This document shows, piece by piece, positions 1 through 5,129 of a DNA stretch of 7,233 nucleotides; the first letter of the stretch is position 1, and each line of letters starts with the position of its first letter. The stretch is from the NCBI GenBank assembly GCA_013298375.1, contig JAAFHM010000241.1:1-7233 (forward strand), in the 5' to 3' direction. This stretch comes from Ignavibacteria bacterium. GTDB taxonomy: Bacteria; Bacteroidota; Ignavibacteria; Kapaibacteriales; UBA4661. The notes below the pieces were generated by a model. It was not told the origin of the DNA, ran no database searches, and saw nothing but the letters and a program-made list of their open reading frames with translations. A program made the translations under genes and the position numbers.

Positions 1-781
1 TGCCGATAATCGTGTCGCCGACGTGAATATCGCGCCCAATGGCGAAGGGCTGCGCAAGTTCGGCAACTTTTTGAATTGCCTCCACAGGCGGCATGGTTAC
101 GCCGTTTACGCCCATAAGCTCACCTTTCGAGAAATGCAGTGTGATTTCTTCAGGATTGGTTTTGGAAAGCTGCGTCGGGAAGGCGCTTTCGGGCAGGTAT
201 TGGTCGGAAGTAAGCGTTTCTTTGCCGCCGACGGTTGTTCCCCACAAGCCCTTGTTGATGGAGTATTGCGCTTTCGTCCAATCTTGATTCACGCCGTGCT
301 GCTTCAAAAATTCGATTTCTTCATCGCGGGAAAGTTTGTTGTCGCGTATCGGGGTAATGATGGGAATGTTTGGAATCAGTACCGTGAAAGCCGCATCAAA
401 TCTCACTTGGTCGTTGCCCGCGCCCGTCGAACCATGCGCAACAAAGTCTGCTTTGACTTCTTTGGCATACCGCGCAATGGCAAGCGATTGAAACACGCGC
501 TCGGCACTGACGGAAAGCGGATAGGTGTTGTTTTTCAGAACATTACCAAAGACCAAAAACTTGATGCAATTTCGGTAATAATCGGCAGTTTCGTCAATCG
601 TAACGTGCTTGGTAACGCCGAGCGAGTAGGCGCGGGCTTCGATTTCCTCAAGCTCTTTTTTGGAAAAACCGCCCGTATTGACGATGACCGAGTGAATTGT
701 TTTGCCCTGTGCCAAAAAGTATTTCACACAATAGGACGTATCTAAGCCGCCGGAATAGGCGAGAACGACGAGTTGGGACAT
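1..781 (-). CDS. argG: Argininosuccinate synthase, N-terminal 260 residues (3' end outside window)
   Basis: ArgG joins citrulline and aspartate with ATP to give argininosuccinate, the penultimate step of arginine synthesis, in the cytosol. Seen: the frame opens with ATG at 781 and stays open to the window edge. Residues 8-16 read AYSGGLDTS, the N-type ATP pyrophosphatase loop. Residues 116-129 read HGSTGAGNDQVRFD, the citrulline/aspartate binding segment. Residues 173-186 read YSINKGLWGTTVGG, and the visible end is IGRDIHVGDTIIG. Known: ArgG is about 400 residues long, so roughly 140 are missing. The STGAG and NKGLWGT variants match my memory of Bacteroidota ArgG rather than the Chlorobium type (HGCTGKGNDQVRFE). 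No in-frame ATG lies just upstream and there is no Shine-Dalgarno. The gene follows DUF433 after 235 bp that contain nested palindromes. Identity is secure; the taxonomic reading is inference. Confidence 0.96.
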   Translation of the reverse strand, partial: MSQLVVLAYSGGLDTSYCVKYFLAQGKTIHSVIVNTGGFSKKELEEIEARAYSLGVTKHVTIDETADYYRNCIKFLVFGNVLKNNTYPLSVSAERVFQSLAIARYAKEVKADFVAHGSTGAGNDQVRFDAAFTVLIPNIPIITPIRDNKLSRDEEIEFLKQHGVNQDWTKAQYSINKGLWGTTVGGKETLTSDQYLPESAFPTQLSKTNPEEITLHFSKGELMGVNGVTMPPVEAIQKVAELAQPFAIGRDIHVGDTIIG

Positions 782-845
782 GATGATTGGAGAAATGAAA
801 AAGAAATGGGGTTGCTTGGTAATTTTTTGTAGCTGTTCAGGTCTT

Positions 846-973
846 CCCGTGCTACGGCTGAAGAGTGCGAGAACGCTGCCGTAGTACGGGTTTCCCGGTT
901 TTGCTCATACACTGCCCGCTTTGGAGTAGTAGTCAGGGAAACCCGTTCTACGCTTCGGAAAGCGTAGGACGGG
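846..973. repeat. Cluster of nested palindromes (four arms, consensus about CCCGTnCTACG)
   Basis: Four copies of one short motif alternate in orientation: CCCGTGCTACGGC at 846-858, its inverse GCCGTAGTACGGG at 878-890, CCCGTTCTACGC at 942-953, and its inverse GCGTAGGACGGG at 962-973. The first two can form a 13-bp stem with one mismatch and a 19-nt loop. The last two form a 12-bp stem with one mismatch, extendable by TT/AA around a 4-nt loop. A competing long-range stem pairs ACGGGTTTCCC (886-896) with GGGAAACCCGT (936-946), 11 bp perfect. No T-run follows on either strand, so this does not look like a simple intrinsic terminator. It sits between the DUF433 stop and argG. It resembles a dispersed palindromic repeat or MITE-like relic; whether it recurs elsewhere in the genome cannot be seen from here. 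Confidence 0.7.
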
Positions 974-1016
974 GCAATCTAACCAGTTACATTTCTTTCG
1001 CTTTATAGATTTTCAG

Positions 1017-1349
1017 CTATGCCTCAAGATTTGTGCGAATTGCTTGCTCAATTTCCTCTTGATTATGCTTGTAATAATTCTCCGCACTCACAAGGTCTGA
1101 AGCCGTAAGCGTGGGATATATTTTCAAAATTTTGGTATTGGAACAGCCCATTTGTTGCCATTCAATAACCGACCAAACGGGAATCCGTGTGCGGACAATA
1201 CAAGCGCTTCCGCCGCATACACCTTTGGTTTTGACGATGCCGGGGAAAATATCTTCGCGATGCTTCCAAATCCCAAAAGCCTGATGCAGAGACATTTCTA
1301 AACCAGTCAAGGAATGTTTTTCCGCTTTTTTTGAGGCTATTTTTGTCAT
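1017..1349 (-). CDS. DUF433 family protein (antitoxin-like), 110 residues
   Basis: Seen: residues 43-59 read GVCGGSACIVRTRIPVW, close to the DUF433 signature of CGG, then PCI or ACI, then TRIPV. This is followed by a helical tail with YPTLTASDL (78-86) and a KHNQEEIEQAI helix (94-104), matching the DUF433 core over residues 33-108. The usual Gly of GTRI is Arg here. Known: DUF433 proteins are small winged-helix-like proteins often encoded next to a DUF5615 PIN-like nuclease and treated as VapB-like antitoxins. Odd: no DUF5615 gene lies downstream, where there are palindromes and then argG, or upstream, where hflX lies 63 bp away. The roughly 32 residues before the core are longer than usual, so a start at the ATG for residue 19 is possible. 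No Shine-Dalgarno precedes either start. The family call is fairly sure; a role as an orphan antitoxin or DNA-binding protein is inference. Confidence 0.85.
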   Translation of the reverse strand: MTKIASKKAEKHSLTGLEMSLHQAFGIWKHREDIFPGIVKTKGVCGGSACIVRTRIPVWSVIEWQQMGCSNTKILKIYPTLTASDLVSAENYYKHNQEEIEQAIRTNLEA

Positions 1350-1412
1350 TGCAGGAAAAAAATGGGTGAAAAAATACTTTTGGATTCAAGTTACCAATCC
1401 TTCACTAATGCC

Positions 1413-2696
1413 TCAAACCGTTTCCACCGACCACGCCCGAAAATGCCGTGCTTCATCAGTCGTAATGCGGGCTGTGAGTTCGATGCCGTCATCCAAATCT
1501 TTACGGTCAAGCACTGTGCCGATGCGATAAATCTGCGCAAGTTCTTTCATAGCGCTGTATGGCATGAGCAGGTGCAAGGTTTCATGCCTGTCGTCGCCCA
1601 TTTCCAGCATCATTTCTTGCAGCGTGGAAATGTTGATGCCGCGCTGTGCTGAAATGCCTACGCTGTTGGTATAATCGGCTTGCAGGGCGTGAACCAAGTC
1701 CAAATCCGGCAAGGCATCAATTTTGTTGAAGACCATAATCACGGGCTTTTCTCCCGCGCCGATGGCTTCCAGTGTTTCGGTTACTGCGCGAATTTGATCG
1801 CGGAAATGTTCATGCGAAACGTCCACCACGTGCAGCAACACGTCCGCCTCCAGTGTTTCCGCCAACGTACCGCGAAATGAAGCCACAAGTTGCGTCGGCA
1901 ATTTGCGAATAAAGCCAACAGTATCCGAAAGAAGCACGGTTTTATGCGTTGTGTGGTCGTTGCCGGAAAGTTCCACCACGCGAACGGTTGTGTCCAGCGT
2001 CGCAAAAAGTTTGTTCTCCACCAGCACCTCAGCGCCTGTTACGGCATTCATAAGCGTAGATTTTCCGGCGTTGGTATAGCCCACGAGCGCGAAACGTTGC
2101 ATAGAATCTCGCCCTTTGCGCTGTTCAGCTTTTTGAACGGCGACATTGGAGAGTTTTTCCTTCAGAAGCGCGATTTTATCCCGCACCATGCGGCGGTCAG
2201 TCTCAATCTGCGTTTCACCCGGACCCTTCGAGCCGATGCCGCCGAACTGCTTGGAAAGGTGCGTCCACATCCGGGAAAGGCGCGGAAGCAAGTATTGAAG
2301 CTGTGCGAGTTCGACTTGCAAGCGAGCTTCGCTTGTTCTGGCACGCGAGGCAAAAATATCCAAAATCAGACCCGTGCGGTCAAGAACTTTGATATTGAGT
2401 TCGCGGCTCAGATTGCGCATTTGTGCGGGTGTGAGTTCATCATCAAAAATCGCCAGAACGATTTTATCTTCTTCAATCATCTCCTTGATTTCTTCCAATT
2501 TCCCGCGCCCGACAGCCGTTGCGCCGTCAGGACGGTCGCGGTCTTGGTAGATTTTGCATATCACCTCTGCGCCTGCTGTTTCGGCAAGAAACGCTAGTTC
2601 GTCGAGGTGTTCTAAGGATTCATCGCGCGAGTAAGCGCGGCTGCCGACACCGACAGCAATGGCGCGTTCGCGGGGTATATTGACAAGTTCGTGCAA
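1413..2696 (-). CDS. hflX: Ribosome-associated GTPase HflX
   Basis: HflX is a GTPase that binds the ribosome and splits stalled or heat-damaged 70S particles. Seen in 427 residues: an N-terminal domain (about 25-113); the helical middle domain with the hallmark GIGSKGPGETQIETDRR (153-169); then the G domain with G1 GYTNAGKST (206-214), G2 in FATLDTTVR (231-239), G3 DTVGF (258-262), G4 NKID (324-327) and G5 SAQ (349-351). All motifs are intact and the length is normal for the family. Start: the first codon is TTG at 2696. The frame is closed by TAA at 2742-2744 and contains no ATG or GTG before the TTG, so TTG is the best choice, although no Shine-Dalgarno is visible. The gene lies downstream of the accessory small-gene stretch, separated from it by 180 bp, and 63 bp before DUF433. 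Confidence 0.96.
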   Translation of the reverse strand: MHELVNIPRERAIAVGVGSRAYSRDESLEHLDELAFLAETAGAEVICKIYQDRDRPDGATAVGRGKLEEIKEMIEEDKIVLAIFDDELTPAQMRNLSRELNIKVLDRTGLILDIFASRARTSEARLQVELAQLQYLLPRLSRMWTHLSKQFGGIGSKGPGETQIETDRRMVRDKIALLKEKLSNVAVQKAEQRKGRDSMQRFALVGYTNAGKSTLMNAVTGAEVLVENKLFATLDTTVRVVELSGNDHTTHKTVLLSDTVGFIRKLPTQLVASFRGTLAETLEADVLLHVVDVSHEHFRDQIRAVTETLEAIGAGEKPVIMVFNKIDALPDLDLVHALQADYTNSVGISAQRGINISTLQEMMLEMGDDRHETLHLLMPYSAMKELAQIYRIGTVLDRKDLDDGIELTARITTDEARHFRAWSVETV

Positions 2697-2876
2697 AGGT
2701 GTAGGGGGAAAAGTGCTAAAATTGTTTTGTGAGATTGATTCTTAACGTAGTTGCTGCCCAAACCGCTCTATTTCTTGCTTGGAAAGCTCTGTGTAGCATA
2801 TTATTTTTTTATTGGTTTTATGAAGGATTATGCTTTTTCGGGCGCAAGCGAAAGATAATTTCTTTCTTTCCTTGAT

Positions 2877-3113
2877 TCAGTAAATAGTGGCAGGCAAAAC
2901 ATAGACTGCATCAGGGTTTGAGCGAACAACATCAATGACATAATCCTCGCCCTTCCTTTCAGCCTCAACCCGAAGCTGGGTTAAATCGTGATGATGAGCA
3001 AGCAATCCCCGCTCATTGAAGGCAATAAACTGACCGCGATACTGCCTAACTTCTTCACGGTGTGCTTGAAGCCACGCCTGAAGAGCCTTTGTGCGCTGAA
3101 GATTAGAGTCCAT
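2877..3113 (-). CDS. Small DUF5678-like protein, 78 residues
   Basis: Function unknown. Seen: an N-terminal helix LQAWLQAHREEVRQY (11-25), then YRGQFIAF (25-32), a turn and the LLAHHHDL segment (37-44), a second helix to about residue 54, and a hydrophobic C-terminal strand YVLP (71-74). This order (helix, tyrosine-Gly-x-phi-phi-Ala, charged histidine turn, helix, final VLP strand) resembles DUF5678, a small alpha/beta family often found among toxin-antitoxin-like genes. I base this on recall of the pattern, not on a search. The gene follows the intact DUF2442 gene by 33 bp, suggesting one transcript. It has a usable ribosome site, GAGGA, 6 bases before ATG. No catalytic motif is visible. It is the last gene of the accessory stretch before hflX. 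Confidence 0.7.
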   Translation of the reverse strand: MDSNLQRTKALQAWLQAHREEVRQYRGQFIAFNERGLLAHHHDLTQLRVEAERKGEDYVIDVVRSNPDAVYVLPATIY

Positions 3114-3119
3114 ACGTTT

Positions 3120-3124
3120 TCCTC
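3120..3124 (-). promoter_or_regulatory. Shine-Dalgarno (GAGGA) of the DUF5678-like gene
   Basis: On the minus strand GAGGA stands 6 bases before the ATG at 3113. Most genes in this window lack such a site, so it helps to fix this start. Confidence 0.5.
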
Positions 3125-3146
3125 AAAGAAAATTGTCTTGTCATTC

Positions 3147-3386
3147 TTACAAAATCTTGCTATCAAGATACAGCATATCAGGGCAAAAATCCGCACCATT
3201 CGACCAACGAATACTGCCTAAAAATGGCTCTACTGCTGAAAACACGGACATATCCTGTAAAGCCCTGAATATTCCCTTGCTCAGAAATGGCTTTACATCG
3301 AAGGTACGCCATTCTTCATTATCAAAATGCAAGAGCAACGTATAATCTTCTTGCGGCTGAAGAGCGATGATGCGAGGATTTGTCAT
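3147..3386 (-). CDS. DUF2442 domain protein, intact, 79 residues
   Basis: Seen: an N-terminal strand pair (PRIIALQPQEDYTLLLHF, 4-21), the family signature FDNEEWRTFDVKPFL (21-35), a helix GIFRALQ (38-44), and WSNGADFCPDMLY (61-73), the conserved C-terminal W-x-N-G-A-D-x-x-P-D-x-L-Y block. Length and motif order are typical of DUF2442. Known: DUF2442 genes commonly lie directly next to DUF4160 genes, and the pair is often grouped with toxin-antitoxin or phage-borne genes, but no activity is established. Odd: the first 65 bases are repeated exactly at 4486-4550, and the seven-codon tail of a DUF4160 gene stands just upstream, so this gene appears to have been separated from its DUF4160 partner (4555-4818) by an inserted segment. 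A DUF5678-like gene follows after 33 bp. No clear Shine-Dalgarno precedes the ATG. Confidence 0.88.
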   Translation of the reverse strand: MTNPRIIALQPQEDYTLLLHFDNEEWRTFDVKPFLSKGIFRALQDMSVFSAVEPFLGSIRWSNGADFCPDMLYLDSKIL

Positions 3387-3419
3387 AGTTTTAGCGCAAT
3401 GGGTCTATTTTGAAAACTT
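3322..3419. repeat. 98-bp direct repeat, left copy
   Basis: This copy matches 4486-4583 at 94 of 98 positions, same orientation, offset 1164 bp. The first 65 bases (the start of DUF2442) are identical. The four differences are all transitions, at 3387, 3394, 3403 and 3417. On the minus strand the unit holds the last codons of a DUF4160 gene, its stop, a 4-bp gap and the first 21 codons of DUF2442. Here DUF2442 continues intact and the DUF4160 part is a stub. Confidence 0.97.
3391..3417 (-). pseudogene. Remnant of the 3' end of a DUF4160 gene (seven codons, stop and one altered flanking codon)
   Basis: In frame on the minus strand this reads V-FKIDPLR-stop, with TAA at 3391-3393. It is the same as the end of the intact DUF4160 protein (I-FKIDPLR-stop) at 4555-4581. 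Two of the codon differences are synonymous (GAC/GAT, CGC/CGT) and one is V for I. A stop codon (3418-3420) lies immediately upstream, so nothing is made from it. It is a scar showing that a DUF4160 gene once stood directly before this DUF2442 gene. Confidence 0.8.
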
Positions 3420-3464
3420 ATCGAAGCATTATCACAAAATTTTCTGAGATATTTCGCCTGCGCC

Positions 3465-4157
3465 TTAGGTAATTATCGGGCTTTCGCCAAAGACCTCGTA
3501 AGCAGTCGTATCGAACTGTGAAGCGGAGAGAATTTCGCCGATAGGAAGGACAATAGCAAAATCAATCTGTTCAACGTTCGGCAGCGAAGTATCTTGAATT
3601 TTTTGATAGACTTGCCAGTATTCAGTCGTAACGGTAAAGCGTTTAGTATTGACATCTCTGTATCCGCTTAACGACGGTATAATCTTGATATTTTTAGAAA
3701 TAGCAGGGTTCGGTATTTCGACTACCCAACCGATATAGACTTTGTGATTTTTTAGGGTGATAAAGACTTGTTTTGATTCATCAAGAGAGCGTAAGAGGAG
3801 AAGTTCCAAAGGGTCGTTGTTTTGACGAATTGCACGCCGAATACCTCGACGCTCCCTGTACATGAGGTTTATTGGCATCCAAAGCAGAATACCAAGCAAA
3901 AATGCGCCCAGTGTAGCGGCAGCATAATCAAACGGCAGAAGATAAAGACTTTTGTAGATATTTTTCACTTCAGGCAAGCAAAAAGAAATCAGTTTGACAC
4001 AGGAAAAAGATAGGAGTAAGAGAATACATCCCATGAAAGAAGAAGCAAAAAGAAGGCGTTGCCCATCATAGCGCAACGCCTTGTACTTTGTGAAATTACA
4101 TTTGGTTACAAACACGTAACCACCCAAAAGCGGGAACAAAAGCAGATTAAACGGCAT
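3465..4157 (-). CDS. Unrecognised membrane protein with cytosolic C-terminal domain, 230 residues
   Basis: I do not recognise a named family. Seen: three hydrophobic segments, about 4-18, 35-60 and 74-99. Basic residues lie after the first (K19, K24, K26, R29, R34) and the third (RERRGIRRAIR, 101-111), which predicts N-terminus outside and C-terminus in the cytosol. The soluble part (about 114-230) begins with a leucine-rich helix PLELLLLRSL (116-125), followed by VFITLKNHKVYIGWV (131-145), IKIIPSLSGYRD (157-168) and FTVTTEYWQVY (174-184). The run of strands with K-V-Y-x-G-W-V looks like a small Sm-like or SH3-like beta-barrel; this is a guess from the pattern. There is no nuclease, ATPase or protease motif. 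It starts 12 bp after the 65-residue gene, so the two are probably co-transcribed and coupled. Both lie inside the segment bounded by the 98-bp repeats. Confidence 0.82.
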   Translation of the reverse strand: MPFNLLLFPLLGGYVFVTKCNFTKYKALRYDGQRLLFASSFMGCILLLLSFSCVKLISFCLPEVKNIYKSLYLLPFDYAAATLGAFLLGILLWMPINLMYRERRGIRRAIRQNNDPLELLLLRSLDESKQVFITLKNHKVYIGWVVEIPNPAISKNIKIIPSLSGYRDVNTKRFTVTTEYWQVYQKIQDTSLPNVEQIDFAIVLPIGEILSASQFDTTAYEVFGESPIIT

Positions 4158-4169
4158 ATCGAATTAGGC

Positions 4170-4367
4170 TTATTTCGTTGGCTGTTCGCTTGATTGTTCT
4201 TTAGCTTGGCGTTGCTCATGGGCTGTGTGCCGTTTTGCTAAACGCTCAATTTCTTCTTTCACAGCTTGACTTCTGATAAGCGTAGAAGCATCCACAAACA
4301 AGCCTCCATTCGACGTTGTTTTGACCTCGATACGCTTATTGCTGTTGTGCTGATGTTGCTTCTCCAT
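4170..4367 (-). CDS. Unrecognised small hydrophilic protein, 65 residues, partner of the membrane protein
   Basis: Function unknown. Seen: a polar, His/Gln/Asn-rich start (KQHQHNSNKR), a short strand RIEVKTT (12-18), the turn NGGLFVDASTLIRS (20-33), a charged helix AVKEEIERLAKRH (35-47), and a polar tail rich in Gln, Glu and Lys (48-65). There is no signal peptide or membrane segment. The start is well supported: AGGAG stands 8 bases before ATG, the clearest Shine-Dalgarno in the window. It is the first gene of a two-gene unit with the 230-residue membrane protein, 12 bp apart, and lies within the putative inserted cassette. Its size and its position before a membrane protein would suit a regulatory or binding partner, but that is inference only. 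Confidence 0.75.
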   Translation of the reverse strand: MEKQHQHNSNKRIEVKTTSNGGLFVDASTLIRSQAVKEEIERLAKRHTAHEQRQAKEQSSEQPTK

Positions 4368-4375
4368 ATTGCCTA

Positions 4376-4380
4376 CTCCT
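4376..4380 (-). promoter_or_regulatory. Shine-Dalgarno (AGGAG) of the 65-residue gene
   Basis: AGGAG on the minus strand with 8 bases to the ATG at 4367. It is stronger than the sites before the neighbouring genes, which is compatible with a separate origin of the cassette. Confidence 0.65.
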
Positions 4381-4436
4381 GAAAAAGTTTAGCAAAGAAA
4401 ATTAGCCTCTGAATATGCAAAAAAAGTACCATTTCT

Positions 4437-4466
4437 ACAAGTTTATCACACTTTTGTAACAAGTTT
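4437..4466. promoter_or_regulatory. Possible operator: two ACAAGTTT direct repeats 22 bp apart
   Basis: ACAAGTTT occurs at 4437-4444 and 4459-4466, a start-to-start distance of 22 bp (about two helical turns), in the AT-rich region before the 65-residue gene. The region also overlaps a weak minus-strand promoter-like pair, TTGTTA and TGTAGA, spaced 17. It overlaps the end of the broken DUF2442 frame as well. It may be chance in AT-rich DNA. Confidence 0.25.
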
Positions 4467-4550
4467 TGCACTTTGATTCCTGTTCTCAAAATGCAAGAGC
4501 AACGTATAATCTTCTTGCGGCTGAAGAGCGATGATGCGAGGATTTGTCAT
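4446..4550 (-). pseudogene. Truncated DUF2442 gene (34-codon remnant)
   Basis: The ATG at 4550 lies 4 bp after the DUF4160 stop. Codons 1-21 are identical in DNA and protein to the intact DUF2442 at 3147-3386. Homology stops abruptly at 4486, and the frame runs on through 13 unrelated codons (ENRNQS and so on) to TGA at 4446-4448. All the conserved DUF2442 core (the W-x-T-F-D-V and G-A-D-x-x-P-D blocks) is missing, so the product cannot be a working DUF2442. The position is where the partner of DUF4160 should be, which identifies this as the break point of the pair. Translation may still occur because the start region is preserved. Confidence 0.88.
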
Positions 4551-4583
4551 GGTTTTAACGCAATGGATCTATTTTGAAAATTT
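4486..4583. repeat. 98-bp direct repeat, right copy
   Basis: This is the partner of 3322-3419 (94 of 98 identical). On the minus strand this copy ends the intact DUF4160 gene and starts the truncated DUF2442. Similarity is lost sharply on both sides: after 4583 the DUF4160 gene continues, and before 4486 the unrelated cassette begins. Confidence 0.97.
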
Positions 4584-4818
4584 CTTCACCGTTAATTGCC
4601 AATGTCCAATTTGCTATCAGGTCGTCTTTATGAAGCTCCAGCCACGCTTGAACAAGTTTCATTTTGCCGCTCGGTAAAGAACCCTCAATCACATCGCCTT
4701 CCGGCAGAGAAAGAACTGCTTCGTGGTCTTGATAACAAACATGAGGCAGTTTGTGTTGCCGATTGTCGAAATAGTACATCGAAATGATGATACCATAAAA
4801 CATGGAAAGTACAGCCAT
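4555..4818 (-). CDS. DUF4160 domain protein, 87 residues
   Basis: Seen: the family start GIIISMYYFD (9-18), followed by PHVCYQDHEAVLSL (25-38). These match the usual DUF4160 order of phi-x-MYY-x-D, then H-phi-H or PHV, then a tyrosine and the EA-phi-phi strand. Further on come VIEGSLP (43-49), AWLELHKDDLIANW (58-71) and the C-terminal KIDPLR (82-87), all typical. The family's D-H-x-P-P-H-F-H motif is altered to DNRQHKLPHV, with the first histidine replaced. Known: DUF4160 is normally about 80-90 residues and often encoded next to DUF2442; its activity is unknown. The gene begins 5 bp after the 101-residue gene. Directly after its stop lies only a DUF2442 remnant, while an intact DUF2442 lies about 1.2 kb further on. 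The family call is sure; function is not. Confidence 0.9.
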   Translation of the reverse strand: MAVLSMFYGIIISMYYFDNRQHKLPHVCYQDHEAVLSLPEGDVIEGSLPSGKMKLVQAWLELHKDDLIANWTLAINGEEIFKIDPLR

Positions 4819-4823
4819 AATGC

Positions 4824-5129
4824 TTACACTAACTCCTCAATAGCTTGCAACGTAGGATTTTTTGTCATAATCGAAAGTTGAACATCCTCCTCCACAAGTA
4901 TATCTGCTTCAAGGAGGCTGGCATAACGCGAAAGCTCAATTTCACGCTCTTCCGGCATAGGTGCTAGGACGTAAATCCAGATATGCTCAGGGTCTTCGGG
5001 ACTTACACCCAGTCGCAACAATGATATTTCAGGATATTGCGCCTTCACGGTTGCAAATAAACTACTAATAAGTTCTCGTTGTTTAGGAGAAATATCCATA
5101 TTGGAGTAGAGGTTTTGTGCGGTTGTCAT
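4824..5129 (-). CDS. Uncharacterised 101-residue partner of the HEPN protein
   Basis: I do not recognise a named family. Seen: helix SPKQRELISSLFATVKAQYP (14-33), strand ISLLRLGV (35-42), an acidic turn PEDPEHI, strand WIYVLAP (51-57), acidic helix EEREIELSRYASLLEADILVE (60-80), and strand VQLSIMT (83-89) with a short terminal helix. The fold looks alpha/beta with strands about 15 residues apart. It lacks the G-S-x10-D-x-D motif of MNT nucleotidyltransferases, the usual HEPN antitoxin. Its ATG overlaps the HEPN stop as ATGA, a strong sign of translational coupling, and AAGGA lies upstream in the HEPN coding sequence. DUF4160 begins 5 bp downstream. By position it could be an antitoxin or modulator for the HEPN protein, but that is inference. 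Confidence 0.8.
   Translation of the reverse strand: MTTAQNLYSNMDISPKQRELISSLFATVKAQYPEISLLRLGVSPEDPEHIWIYVLAPMPEEREIELSRYASLLEADILVEEDVQLSIMTKNPTLQAIEELV

Larger units (their letters stand above)
3420..4485 (-). mobile_element. Putative inserted two-gene cassette between the 98-bp direct repeats
   Basis: The segment lies exactly between the two repeat copies and splits what would otherwise be an adjacent DUF4160-DUF2442 pair. Loss of one repeat copy plus this segment (1164 bp) would rejoin the pair. It carries only the 65- and 230-residue genes. I see no transposase, integrase or terminal inverted repeats, and 98 bp is far longer than a normal transposon target duplication. Homologous integration, or duplication of the pair followed by gene replacement, are therefore better explanations than classical transposition. 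That it is an insertion is inference; the arrangement of repeats and remnants is directly visible. Confidence 0.6.

Noticed and set aside
23..745. Long open frame on the plus strand opposite argG
   Set aside because: It is an antisense shadow in codon register with argG; the minus strand gives clear ArgG motifs.
942..973. Intrinsic terminator for the DUF433 gene
   Set aside because: The hairpin is good, but no run of T follows it on the minus strand, and the same arms take part in a wider palindrome cluster.
1890..2597. 235-codon open frame on the plus strand opposite hflX
   Set aside because: It is an antisense shadow of a fully conserved hflX; the peptide is rich in His, Cys and Arg and resembles no family.
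2791..2820. TAATAT in an A/T run as an hflX promoter
   Set aside because: Only 4 of 6 -10 positions match and no credible -35 or Bacteroidota-type -33 element is at the right distance.
2836..2862. Hairpin CTTTCG/CGAAAAG between hflX and the DUF5678-like gene as a terminator
   Set aside because: The stem is short and bulged, and no T-run follows on the minus strand.
3429..4450. Shared TTATCACA near both ends of the cassette (3429-3436 and 4443-4450) as element ends
   Set aside because: Only 8 bp long, at unequal distances from the repeat borders (10 and 36 bp) and in AT-rich DNA; chance is likely.
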